Source: Amorphophallus konjac (taxonomy: Eukaryota; Streptophyta; Magnoliopsida; Alismatales; Araceae). From it: 64,000 nt of DNA. The DNA is taken from positions 444,290,053-444,354,052 of the forward strand of contig CM040118.1 of the NCBI GenBank assembly GCA_022559845.1, given 5' to 3'. The notes under the pieces are model-generated. The model had not been told where the DNA came from, made no database searches, and saw only the letters and a program-made list of their open reading frames with translations. Both the position numbers and the translations under genes were made by a program. Of this stretch, positions 32,704 through 43,877 are shown piece by piece (position 1 is the first letter of the stretch; each line of letters opens with the position of its first letter).

Positions 32704-34643
32704 ATTGACTGCATGGCCTCATATCTGAATGCTGCTTGATTGCTTTTGTGATGATCATTTGAAGTCCTGCTATGATAAAATTGTCAATGTTTGAATAAGT
32801 CATACACTTAGGGGGAGTATAAATTTTTTTTTGGTATTTTGTTCATCTGAAATAAAACCTCAGCATGCTTACAAATTCATCAGTTTTAATCTCCTCTTTC
32901 ATGCCTAAGTTAAGGGGGAGTAAGGTTTTATGCGGTAACGCACTCGTAAGGATGAGTCCACGCTGCAATGGATTGACTTTGTTTAAATGTTAACCAATCC
33001 GTGCAGTATGGCATAGTGCGTCGACGCTTCAGGGTTTCTGCGTTGACGCTATGCGAGAAACAGTGTGGTGTGATGGTGATTATGACCTCTCGTCTAACTC
33101 ATAGGATTCTCTCGTTCATCCTTCTTGCTAGACTTGTTCTTCTTCAAGTATCACCTTACACTCAATCTTGTTCACCTTCTTAATCCCAAGATTTCTTGAT
33201 GTACTCTCCTTCTATTCCTGAATGAGGGAATTGTCTCAACTGTCCTGGTGAAAAGTTAACGCCTCACATTCAGGGGGAGCTAAGGGAATAATTTCTAATG
33301 AAAACAAGTTTTTCTTAGAATAACTTCACACTACTTAATGATATAAAATGTGTGTCCTTCAATGTTTGAACTCACCAGAACTTGAACCTAAAAGTGGTTG
33401 AATCTGGAATAAGAACTAAACAAGTTAATGTGACTTGGTTCCTATCATTCTTGTTCCCAATTGATCAAAAGTAGAAGGATCTTTCTATATATGGAAATTT
33501 AATCGGTATTGTTGCTAAAGTTTGTTTAGGTCTAAAAAGAGCTTCAAGAAAAAGTAAATCACACAGTGTATCGGTTCCTTGCAGAGCAATGGTTGATTTC
33601 CACAGAGAAACTTGCTCTAGGCACCAAAGAAGTGTTAAAGAGCAAGTCATGAGGTGGAATACTATCTCTGTCCTTTAATGAAACTTATCCATGTTAGAGC
33701 AATGGTGATTCTCAACCGAGAAACTACCTTCCTCACCAATGAAGTGTTGGAAGGCATGTCATGAGGTTGATCACTATCTCTGATTCTAAGCATAATGATT
33801 AGCTATGCTGAGTAACCGGGGACTCTGGTGCCTGATAAGCATGTGTACTTGTGTCACAAGGCTAGCTACATTTGACTGCTAATGGATGGAATCAATAAAA
33901 TAAATACTAAGACTCATGTGTGATGGTTTGAAATCAAAGGCTCAAAAGATCTAATGAACTTATCCTCAATGCTTCTTAAACTTCTTTCTTCAAAGATTCT
34001 TTCGAAATTGAGTAACGAAGGATAAAGTTATGAGAAGATCCTGAGTATGAAGCTAGTTTAGAAATTACTCCAATTCTACACTATTACTGTTCATTTCTGT
34101 GCTTCAAACTTCGCAGAGTATCAACATTTTATGTCACTAAATGGTTCGAAGCTAATCTAAGAAAATGTATTTTTCATGGGAATTTGAACTGAAGCTATTA
34201 AAAATCCCTGAGTTTGAGTGTTTTACATTATGAAACCAGATTTCTAATGACATTTCCCAATTTCTGCTCTCTTAGCTGCATCTTCTTCTTTTCACAAATC
34301 ATGGTCTTGCAGCGTGTATTCACATTATGGCGTCGACGCATCCTATCTCTTAAGGTCGACGCCTCTGTGTTTTTTTTTTATATACATTCTTGTGCATAAG
34401 TGCTCATAGCGTCGACGCTTTGCTTTCCTCGCGTCGACGCATCCACTCTATCTAAGTTCTTTTAGTTGTGATCTGGATCCGTTACCCGATTACCCAATAA
34501 CAAAATTGGGGGTTTCATGTGCCACCCGGTTAAAACCCTCAACCGAGGGAACAGTCGGCTACTTTTCATTCATCCTTCTGAGGCACGACGGTTCCTCTCC
34601 TTCCTCTGTCACACCTCTTGACTGTTCTTCTTCTCCTCTATCC
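32704..34643 (+). other. B non-coding region between pol and ORF3
   Basis: No coding signal. It contains polypurine-tract-like words AGGGGGAG near 32811, 32914 and 33273. Four dyads start at 32932/32954, 33018/33040, 34330/34353 (13-bp spacer) and 34409/34431. Extra polypurine tracts are a described feature of sireviruses. Confidence 0.75.
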
Positions 34644-36767
34644 ATGAAAATGGCTCTCGCATACTCCAGGAAGGGTAAGAAGCCTGCTGAGGAACCATCT
34701 TCGGCTCCTCTAGCTCCTGCCATCGCTGCTGAAGCCCAAGTTTATGAATCACCTGCGGCGGCTCCTCCTCCTACATCTTCTTCTTCGCTTAAACGCAAAG
34801 ACAAGGGGAAGCGTCCACGCAGCCCCTCCCCTCCTTCCAAGAAGAAGAAGGTCCGATCGTCCTCCGAGCCTTCATTGTCACAGAAGAAAGTCTTCTCCAA
34901 AAAATCCAGGTCTGGGGTTTCCGTCTCCACTCCTTCTTCTGGTAAAGACGAACCCCTGAGGGTTTTAATTCCTCGATATATCCTTGACTCGGACGAAGCC
35001 TTTCATACTGTCTTCCCTGAGATTAGACCCACTTTGGAGTTTCAAGGTTGGTGGGGTTTTGCCACCAAGTACTCCGTCTATTATCCTACTCTTGTCAGGG
35101 AGTTTTACCGGAATTTATGCCATCAACCCGAACGTGGAAGGCTGATCAGCTCTGTTCGGGGAGTTAAGTTTGAACTTACTGCTAGTTTGCTCGCCAAAGT
35201 ATGGAAGATTCCTATGAAGGGGGCCGAACTTCACTCATTTCCATTGAATGAACATGAAGCGTTTGCTGTTTTGACCGGCCAGACAGAGGACCCTTCAGAC
35301 ATTAAGCAGACCCATTTGTCTAGCTTAAAAGCTAACCAGTTTTCACCTCATGTTCGACTCTTGCACCATATATGCACTTCCATCTTTACCCCTCAGAGCA
35401 GTGGTCGTGAAAGGGTTACAATCATGCAGAGATTTTTACTATACTGCATGTTGAAAGAAATCAATGTGTCGTTGATTGATGTAATCATCCAGACAATGGG
35501 GACTTGCCTGGACAACTCTAGGACTCTGCCCTACGCAGCACACCTCACAGCCTTATTCAGAAAGGTTGGAGTTCAGTTTGGCAATGAAAATAAGTGTGTT
35601 GTTCCTAGAGGCAATGTGTACTCCATGTCGTTTGTTCAGAATTTTATGGGTGTCAAAATTGTAGATGGCAGGCCAGTCAGAGTGCTGCCAAGTCAACAAT
35701 CTTCTGTCAGGGCAGATGCTCCTCCTCCTGAGCCCGAACCAGAGTCAGTCAGGATATCTCCTGAACCTGTTGCTTCTCCTCCACATTGGGAGGGTCAGGA
35801 AAGAGTTGTGGACTTTGAGGTCCAAGGTGCAACACAAGCTCCAGCCAGGTCACCTCCACCTTTTGACACTCAGGATAGGCATGCTCATACTGTTGATAGT
35901 GAGCAGGTTTTTCCTTCGTATGTGGTGGAGTCTCCCAATGATGCTGATGAGGAAGGATTTCAATCTACAGTACCCCCTTTTCAAGATGATGAGCCTGAAT
36001 GGTTTGACATTAGAGGGGAACCCAAGTTTCAGTGGGAACAAGGTGAGTCTAGCTCACATAATCTAAATAGAGAACTTGGGTCCAGGAGCCAACAACCTCA
36101 GGATGACTTTTTTCAGGCTCCTCCTGGTGCAACTGAAAAGGAATTACTTGTTCACCTCATCCGAATGATGCAGCATCACGGGGATAAGCTTAACTCCTTT
36201 ATTCTGTATACTGACTTTCAGCTGGAACGATTGTATAAAAGAATTGTCTTATCTGAAATTTCGATGATGGTCTTCTGGAGAGACTATATGAAGGCCAAGC
36301 AGAAAACTGACAAAGCAATGAGGAAGGTCCTGCAGAGTGTTGCAAAGATTGTCAACAAGATTGCAGAGTTAGTTTCCAATATGCACTCTACACAGCTGTC
36401 TTCTCTTCAGACCATGGCCAAGATGCAATCCATGTGTTATGATATTCAAATTGCTATGGTTACTTTGCAGTCTCAAGTCACCTCAACTCCCACAGGCTTT
36501 CAAGCCGTGTTTAACAAGCTGTCTAGTCTTTCATCATCGATGGAAACTATGTGCGGTACGCTTGAGTCGTTGACACGAGGATCTGACGATGTCCGCTCCG
36601 AGCTGGGAGATCTTAAAAGCACTCTTTTATTTCAGTTGGGCGAGCTTTCACAGGCAATTCAAGCTCTGCATGCCCAGCAGACCTTCTCATCTCATCGTCC
36701 TCCACCTCCACCGGGCCAGTCCTCTAGTCACTCCTCTAGGAGACATTCTCAGTTTTTCCCTCAGTAA
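34644..36767 (+). CDS. Sirevirus B third ORF (env-like), 707 residues
   Basis: The frame is open from 34506, but the first ATG is at 34644 (MKMALAYSRKGKKP), so I start there. The N-terminus (about 1-100) is basic and Ser/Pro-rich. A globular region follows (about 105-345, with RVLIPRYILDSDEAF, LEFQGWWGFATKY and VKFELTASLLAKVWKIP) that resembles a domain common in plant retrotransposon third ORFs and catalogued as a putative plant transposon protein. A Pro/Glu-rich segment and a helical, coiled-coil-like C-terminus follow. The position between pol and the 3' LTR is that of the env-like gene of sireviruses. I see no clear signal peptide or transmembrane segment, so an envelope function is doubtful. 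The function is unknown. Confidence 0.8.
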   Translation: MKMALAYSRKGKKPAEEPSSAPLAPAIAAEAQVYESPAAAPPPTSSSSLKRKDKGKRPRSPSPPSKKKKVRSSSEPSLSQKKVFSKKSRSGVSVSTPSSGKDEPLRVLIPRYILDSDEAFHTVFPEIRPTLEFQGWWGFATKYSVYYPTLVREFYRNLCHQPERGRLISSVRGVKFELTASLLAKVWKIPMKGAELHSFPLNEHEAFAVLTGQTEDPSDIKQTHLSSLKANQFSPHVRLLHHICTSIFTPQSSGRERVTIMQRFLLYCMLKEINVSLIDVIIQTMGTCLDNSRTLPYAAHLTALFRKVGVQFGNENKCVVPRGNVYSMSFVQNFMGVKIVDGRPVRVLPSQQSSVRADAPPPEPEPESVRISPEPVASPPHWEGQERVVDFEVQGATQAPARSPPPFDTQDRHAHTVDSEQVFPSYVVESPNDADEEGFQSTVPPFQDDEPEWFDIRGEPKFQWEQGESSSHNLNRELGSRSQQPQDDFFQAPPGATEKELLVHLIRMMQHHGDKLNSFILYTDFQLERLYKRIVLSEISMMVFWRDYMKAKQKTDKAMRKVLQSVAKIVNKIAELVSNMHSTQLSSLQTMAKMQSMCYDIQIAMVTLQSQVTSTPTGFQAVFNKLSSLSSSMETMCGTLESLTRGSDDVRSELGDLKSTLLFQLGELSQAIQALHAQQTFSSHRPPPPPGQSSSHSSRRHSQFFPQ

Positions 36768-37016
36768 TGATCTGAAGATTCTATTTTTCTTACTTGACTT
36801 CTAGACTCCCCTTCTTGCTGATGTCCAAGGGGGAGACAATCACAATCTTGTCTTGTGAATGCACTTCGTTCTGTTTTTTAATTAAAATTGATCATGTGCG
36901 TAAGTGAATGATGAATGAGCTGAATGTGATACCTATGGTTATGCATGCCTCTGCTTGATTGTTATTGTATTGCATGATCATTAAAGTGCCAGAACTTCAT
37001 CATGGTTGCCATCATC

Positions 37017-37029
37017 AAAAAGGGGGAGA
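37017..37029 (+). promoter_or_regulatory. Polypurine tract of B
   Basis: AAAAAGGGGGAGA directly precedes the 3' LTR and would prime plus-strand DNA synthesis. A second AAGGGGGAGA lies near 36828. Confidence 0.95.
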
Positions 37030-37030
37030 T

Positions 37031-38608
37031 TGTTGTGCTCCTGATTTTGATGATGATCACCATGATATGACAGGGTGTATTATTATCTGACAATATGGTT
37101 AGTGGCAAGAATTTCTGTTGAACTTTAATGCAGGCAATAATCAGCGTCGACGCCACAAGATCAAAGGGTCGACGCAGCCTTCAGCTCCTCCAAGTTGAAG
37201 CATACTTCATCTAAACTGCGTCTACGCCTCAAGCAAGATAACGTCGACGTTGTGACTAGATCTCAAGATGTTTGAGTCATGCGCATGCTAACTGCGTCAA
37301 CGCCACTCGGATGCAGCATCGACTCGCATGCCTCCAGAAGATATCTTCACACAGCGTTGACGCTACCAGCTACCAGCGTCGACGCAGCGGGTGCCAAAAG
37401 ACTAAGAAGATATCTTCACACAGCGTTGACGCTACCAGTTACCAGTGTCGACGCAGCGGGTACCAAAAGACTAAGAAGCTATCTTCACATAGCGTCGACG
37501 CCACCAGTTATCAGCGTCAACGCAGTGATAGGCTGAGGTCAAATATCGAAGGAAGATAAGAAGCTGTCTTCACACAGCGTCTACGCATTCAAATGCTGGC
37601 GTCGACGCACCCAGTCCCAGACAAGCTCTCGGGCAAAAGGACTGGATAAAGTGGGCCAGCCATGTCTGCAAACAAACTACACTCTCCCTCCTTTAGTCCA
37701 GAAGCTTCTCCACACGTGAGCGAATGATTGGGAATCTTGTAGGGCCCAATCTTGCGCGGGAAAAATGAAAAAGGAAATGTAGAAGTGGATCGAAGGGGGA
37801 TGAGGAGTGTAGTTGAATAGAAGAGACGAAGAAGGACCAGTATATTGAGAAAAATGTGCAGAGCCTAGCATCGTGAAGAAGATCCAGTGCGTGGATTGAA
37901 AGATAGGCTCGTTCTCCTGGTGAAGAAGATCAGAAGCTGAAGAACCATGAAGGCTTCAGACTGATCTAGTCTCAACTGAAGGGAAGATCACACTCAGATC
38001 ATACTGTTCATCTCTTCGGGCTCTACTCTCTTCTGCTGCGCAAGAAGTCTGAAGATCCATTGATCAGCATATTCTGAGTTTACTTCTTACCTTGTATTTT
38101 CGTTTTCTTATACAATTCTATTCTCGGATTACTGTTCCAGTGGGATTCAGTGGTCAGGTGTGTTCTGATCCAGAGAGTGTTCTGAGATCAGAGTGTGTAT
38201 AGACTCTGTGTCTACAAGCTGTTCGACAGCGGTTCTAAGACAGGATATAGTTGTCTTCTGCAGATTGGATCTGCAGGTCAGAGAAGGATTCTTCTCTGGT
38301 GTTAGCTAAGCTGTAAGGCTCAGCGGTGATCCCCACCGGTTTGGTGAGGGGGTGGACGTAGGTCTCGAGATAGAGACTGAACCACCTTAAAAACTCTGAT
38401 CTACTGTGGCTTGTGCTTGTGGCTTGTTATTGTGTCCATTGTCTCGTTAGACCGCTTAGATATTGCGCTAGCTCTTTAGAGATTCTCGAACTGGATTTTT
38501 GTCTGTGCTATCACAGAGAGTGCAACTGTCTTATTCCGCCTAAAATTTTTAAGTGGTCAATCTATTCACCCCCTCCCCCTCTAGTTTGACGATCCTCTGC
38601 TCCCAACA
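37031..38608 (+). repeat. 3' LTR of Sirevirus B
   Basis: 1578 bp, the same length as the 5' LTR, with two visible substitutions. It contains the same seven dyads and R/U5 hairpins. Confidence 0.97.
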
Positions 38609-38613
38609 GAATG
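38609..38613. repeat. Target site duplication of B, right copy
   Basis: GAATG, identical to 25444-25448. Confidence 0.95.
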
Positions 38614-41082
38614 CAGGTCTGCTAAGGACATTATTGATAAGCTGAAGCTAGGACACAGAAGAAGGGAGGATAGCTGCATGATGGATAATGGCAGTGATCA
38701 AGGTAGCAATCAGAATGAAGAGGATAATGATGAGGTGGTAAATCCCGTCGAGAATTTTTCTTTAAATGATTGGGAGAATGCATATGCTGATTTGTTAGAA
38801 TCTTATGAACAATTAAGAAAACAATACAAAAACTTGAAAAAGAAAAGTGATCAGGGTAGTTCAAGTTTTCCATGTGAAAATTTTTAAATATGAAGCAATC
38901 TCATGATGCCTGTTTGTCTAATATCTACATATATAGAAAGCAGATTGGGTTGCTGAAAAATGAAAATCAAGGATTTGTAGATTAGATTTCTGAACTAGAA
39001 GAAAAACTCAACTTAACCAATGATGATCGGCTCCTTATCAATAAATCAGCTCAGAATGAAAATTTGCTGGAGGAACTTGAATGTGTCAATTCAGAACTAA
39101 ATAAGCTGAAATATGAAAATGATTCCCTTAGAAAATCTGTTAAAGAAAATGAGAAACTGGAACAAGAAATTGAAAAGCACAAAATTGCAAACAAAATATT
39201 GAGTGAATGTCTTAATTGTAGTGAACAAGAGATTGCTAGCTATGAGATACACATCGCAACTTTAGAAAATAAATTTAAAAGGCTTGAAAGACTGCAAGAC
39301 GAAAACGAAGTAATCTCTGAGAAATTTGATGTTATTAAAGCTGAAAATGAAAAACTCCAAAAGATTTTGGATGAGGCCAAAATAGATCTGAAACAAGGAA
39401 TGAATGAACATGATCAGATTCTAATAAACGAACTTGTGCAAAATGAAAAGTTGATAAAAGAAAATGAAGAATTGAAGCATCTGAATACTGCCATATCATA
39501 TAAGCTGCTAATGCTTGAAAAGGGAGAGTGCACATCTGATGATGAGTCAGAGAGAGTGAGTGTATTAACGGAAGAGAATAAAAATTTGAAGGAACAAAAC
39601 AAGAAACTCATGGTATTAAATACTGTCATGGGAGATAAATTGTTGACTTTGGAAAAAGGGAAATGTGTGCTAATGGAGGAAGAAGTTAATAAGGAACCTG
39701 AGCTCAAACAGGAAATTTCTACTTTGAAGACATTGAATGATGCTCTGCATAAGCATGTTATTTTCTATCAAACTAAGATTGCTGGTTACGAAGCTAACAC
39801 TGCTGATTTGAATTCTAAGATTCAGGATCTGAAAATCTTATTATCTAAATTTGTTAAGGGAAAGGACAATCTGAATACACTTTTCAGAACAAATGCTTAC
39901 CTTCAGAAAGAGGGACTGGGTTACAGTCCAGTCAATAAAAGGACGGATGGAAATAAAATGACTAATGTGCTTGTGAAGAGTTCTGAGCAAAACAAAATTC
40001 ATGTTCCATCTATATTTCAATTAATTGCTCAGAAAACTGAAAAGCAAGGTAAAAATATGCAAGCTGCTTCCAAAAGGAAAAATTATAATAACAAGAAAGG
40101 CAACAAGCAGGAAATGAGAAATAAACTCTACACAACTTTTGTTAGTAGCACAAACATAGCTAGTGCTTCTGCCTCCTCCTCCTCAAAACAAGTTGCCACT
40201 CAAGAGAATCAGAAAACAAATCAAAAAAAGAAAATATTGAAAAAGATTGATGAGAATAACCATGCTGAGAAAGCTCAGGCCAACAAATTACCTATCAAGA
40301 ATGTCAAATTCTTTTATTGTGGAAAGGTTGGTCATGAGATGGTTAATTGCTTTATTATGAAGAAGGATGATCTGAAATTTGGTAGAATTCATGCAAAGAA
40401 TTCTCATGCTAAGAAACTTTCTTTTATTCAAAAGAAAAGAATTCACTGCTTTTACTGTCTTGAGATAGGTCATCTCATGCACGAGTGTAGACACATGAAA
40501 TTAGATGACCTAGCTGCTGTAGGAGTGCATGACAAACAATTCCATGCTAAATATCATGCAATTCCTAAAAGGAAACTTCATTGCTTTCATTGTGGCAAAT
40601 CAGGACACAAGGTAATTGAATGTTGGGTGAAAGTTGTTGGGAGAAATTCTATTTCATGTTTTCACTGTGGCAAGATGGGCCACATTGCAGCCCACTGTTG
40701 GGATGCTCAAGGAAGGAGATTTAACTTTGAATTTGTTAAACTTCCTATAAATCAAAATGGTTTCAGTAGAAATAAATCTATTTTCAAAGAGAAATTCATT
40801 TCATATTTTGAGTGTGGAAAGCCAGGCCACAAAGTTGCTAATTGCTGGCTGGCAAGGAATAAAAGACAAAATGCACATATGGATAATAGAAATATTCATG
40901 CACATAAATTCCATGCTCACGTTAATGTGCATAATAGGAAGAACATAAAAACTGTTATCTCATGTCGTTACTATGGAATGAATGGACATTCTATGGATAA
41001 CTGTCATATACTAAGATTTGATGATTCCTATGCTCAGACATTGCTGAGAGCACCCTTTAATGGTGCAACTGTCAGTTCATGA
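38614..41082 (+). pseudogene. Sirevirus C gag, C-terminal piece with six zinc-knuckle repeats
   Basis: This continues the frame of 25207-25448 across the B insertion (CRSAKDIIDKLKLG). The frame is lost at a T5 run near 38881-38885, and a TAG lies at 38983. From about 39000 an open frame runs to 41082, encoding a long Lys/Glu/Asn-rich coiled coil (to about 39850), a KEGLGYSPVNKR block shared with other Sirevirus gags, and six knuckle-like units. Units near 40445, 40579 and 40655 are perfect CX2CX4HX4C; those near 40311, 40801 and 40961 have each lost one Cys (to Phe, Tyr and Tyr). Gag knuckles bind genomic RNA. Six in one protein is unusual. No pol follows. Confidence 0.85.
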
Positions 41083-43864
41083 CCCAAGACCTATTGGGTA
41101 ACTGCTTGTGCGAAATAAAGGCTATTTTGCAGGTGTGCCTTGGTGGAAAGAATAATTTGGGGTTAATAAAATAAGGCATTCAAGAATGAAAATCCCAGTT
41201 ATGCATTTACCAGGTTTGTCATGTTAACTCTGCTCAATTCCTGTCATTCAAGTTTTTCTGTCTTTGATTACTGCATAGCATGTTAAATCTATTTTGCATA
41301 TTCATTCATCATCTGCATTGTCAAATTTGAACTCTCTGAATTCTGCTCATCTGAAACTTATGCTTTGCACTCAACTCTGTTTATAGACATCGTCTGATTA
41401 GAATTCTCTGAAAAATATCTGAATTTCACATGATTTGTGTTTTGATGGTTGTCCGAATTTGCATTGTATTCGTTAAAAATCTGATGCATATAGGACTGCA
41501 TTGGCACTGCATTGTCATGCATGACCACTATGGTATATCAAAAGGTAAGCTACTAAAGGGCAGATGAAATCTGTCTGGAGGTTCTTACTATGTGTGAGAT
41601 GGTCTTTTAGACCAAGTCCTCTGCCTAGTACCATGGGTCACATTGCATATAGGACAGTCTAATGCATTTAGTCAGGGGGGAGTCAATGCATAGGCATGCA
41701 TGCGGTAATTGCATATCATTCATATTGAAAATACCAAAAAGAGTAATTGTCATGCATACTCTTGGGGGGAGTTCTTGTCTTAATCTGAATCGTTTGCTTA
41801 CATGCTTGTATTGAGCTGTTCCTTCTTCAATCTGAATCTCCTTTGACTGAACCTCAATGTTCCTTGATACAAGTGAAGTTGAATTCACTTTATCCTTGAT
41901 TGATTTTGTATGCAAGCTTCATCTGATCCTCAGTGTCGACATTATGTCTCAAGCATTCCGTTTAAAATGCTGTCGCCGAGAGTCGATATCTTCATTGGTG
42001 TGATTCTGCTTCTATATTTGCTCAGGGGGAGCATAAGAACAATTCTTGGACTGAATGATCATCCTTGTCATAATGATCTTATTTGCTCTTCATGTATTGT
42101 ATCTCATACATGGTATCAGTCGGTCTCACTTGCAGCTATCTGTTCTGAAAATCAGTTGAACTTAAATCCCATTTGCTGATGGGGAGCTTCTGTCTGCACT
42201 TCTTGATTATCATAACCATACTTTTAGAATTGAAAATTCCTAATCAATGATAAGTCACCTACTCAGCATTATTCTTTGAAAATCTGTCTGGCGGATAACT
42301 AATCCTTGATTTAGAACTTCTGAAAAACTTCACTCTTAGTATGATACTTGATGATCATTATTCTGAATCATTCACTATGGCTGGAACACTACTGTCAGAT
42401 CTTCATGAAGATTTCAATGAGCTTATCCTAATCATAAATGCAAAAACACTTGTACTAGGAATCTTCCATTATATGGAACTATGAACATCTGAAATAACTC
42501 AGCTGGTTTAAGCCTTATGTATTTCTTGAGTTTGATTTCGAACATCTTGAAAATATCTGAATCAATCTTTTAATAAACTTCAACGAGTTGATTCATGTTA
42601 TATCATGTAAAACCTTCTGAAATCTAAAAGTTTTTATAACCATGACTTTCTTTGGTAGAGATACTTAAGGTGAGTGTTATTTTTAAATGTTTGTTTGATC
42701 TGAGTAATGTCTGAATGAAAAATAAGGTCAGAGCAATGATTTTGGTCACTGAGAAACCACGTCCAAAGGACTGTGTCATGAAGTGCCTTAGTTATCTCTG
42801 GTGAAAATTTAATGAAAAATCTATGAAATGTTAAGGCAGAGCAATGATTAGGTTGCACTGAGAAACTGGGATCCTCATCAAAGAAAAGGAGTCATCCTAT
42901 GTCATGAAGTGTCCTAGTTAACTCTGTATAATATGTATCATGACAGTTGGTCATACTAAGTGTTTAGGGATACTAGCGTCTAAATAACATGTATCCTCTA
43001 GTTACAAGGTGTGGACTAAACTCGATTGATCTTGAGAGTTATTGCAATACACATTGATGATGCTAGATAGAAAAATAATCTGGAAATTTGAAAATTGCAG
43101 AATCTATTGGACAAAATCAGATCCTTTCGTGCCTGTTTAATCTCAACACTACATTCTGTAACTCCTAAAGGAGTCATTGAATATGAATGAGTAAGAGATA
43201 GGGAGGTTAAACTAGATGTTAACATGAAGGCATGGTTCATCTTTATTGAAATTGATGTCAGATGTGAGTACAGGTTGAATGAATAAAACTTGAATACATC
43301 ATGTTTAAACCAGGGCGCTCAATAAAGATTATGTCATAAGTCTTTATAGTGGAAGAATCTGAAATACATTAACCCTGGAATTATGGCTTTGATAACTCAT
43401 TGCAATTTTTTTTAAACTGATCTCTGTCTGCTTATATGTGCTTTAGCTGAACTCATGTTTTGTGTGATGAATCTGTCTCCATTCTAATCCTTCTATTCTT
43501 CCAAAGAGGGAGAATTATATGTTGTTTCATCAGTCTTGTCCAAGGGGGAGAATGTGCTTTGCTGGTATGTGCCACCTTCTTAGGCATCAGGACCCCCATT
43601 CACTTTTCATAGGAGGAGAGTAGTGTGTCACATTGTCTGCATTTGTGCTTAAATAAATCGCTCCATTTTAGGTCATTTCTTTTTGATGAAGTCAAAGGGG
43701 GAGAATGGGTGGAGTCATATGTCATTTTTGTGGCTAATATGTGGAGTCATATTTAGTGTTTGCATGGAGTCATATGTCTGCATGCATGACATGTTGAACA
43801 TCTGGTTCATTTGACATATTACATGGTCATGTTGACTCATATGACTCATAGTGTTGCCATCATC
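41083..43864 (+). other. C non-coding region in place of pol and ORF3
   Basis: There is no protease, integrase, RT or RNase H similarity in any frame and no long ORF. Repeated polypurine-tract-like words occur (GGGGGGAGT near 41675, GGGGGGAGTT near 41763, AGGGGGAGC near 42026, AAGGGGGAGA near 43541, 43694 and 43868). Confidence 0.8.
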
Positions 43865-43876
43865 AAAAGGGGGAGA
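43865..43876 (+). promoter_or_regulatory. Polypurine tract of C
   Basis: AAAAGGGGGAGA, just upstream of the 3' LTR start at 43878. Confidence 0.95.
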
Positions 43877-43877
43877 T

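Larger units (their letters stand above)
25449..38608 (+). mobile_element. Sirevirus B, complete LTR retrotransposon (13,160 bp)
   Basis: Two 1578-bp LTRs (25449-27026 and 37031-38608) begin TGTTGTGCTCC and end CCCAACA. I could find only two differences between them (AATTCTG/AAGTCTG near 26465 and 38047, and CAGTGG/CAGCGG near 26747 and 38329). The element is flanked by GAATG. In order it has a primer site, gag, two TGA codons, pol, a long non-coding stretch, an env-like third ORF and a polypurine tract. The copia domain order (protease, integrase, RT, RNase H), the third ORF and the LTR length place it in the Sirevirus (SIRE/Maximus) lineage. All ORFs are intact, so it looks young and possibly active. 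Confidence 0.97.

Noticed and set aside
34506..34643. Extension of ORF3 upstream of 34644
   Set aside because: The frame is open but begins with TTG and has no ATG before 34644.
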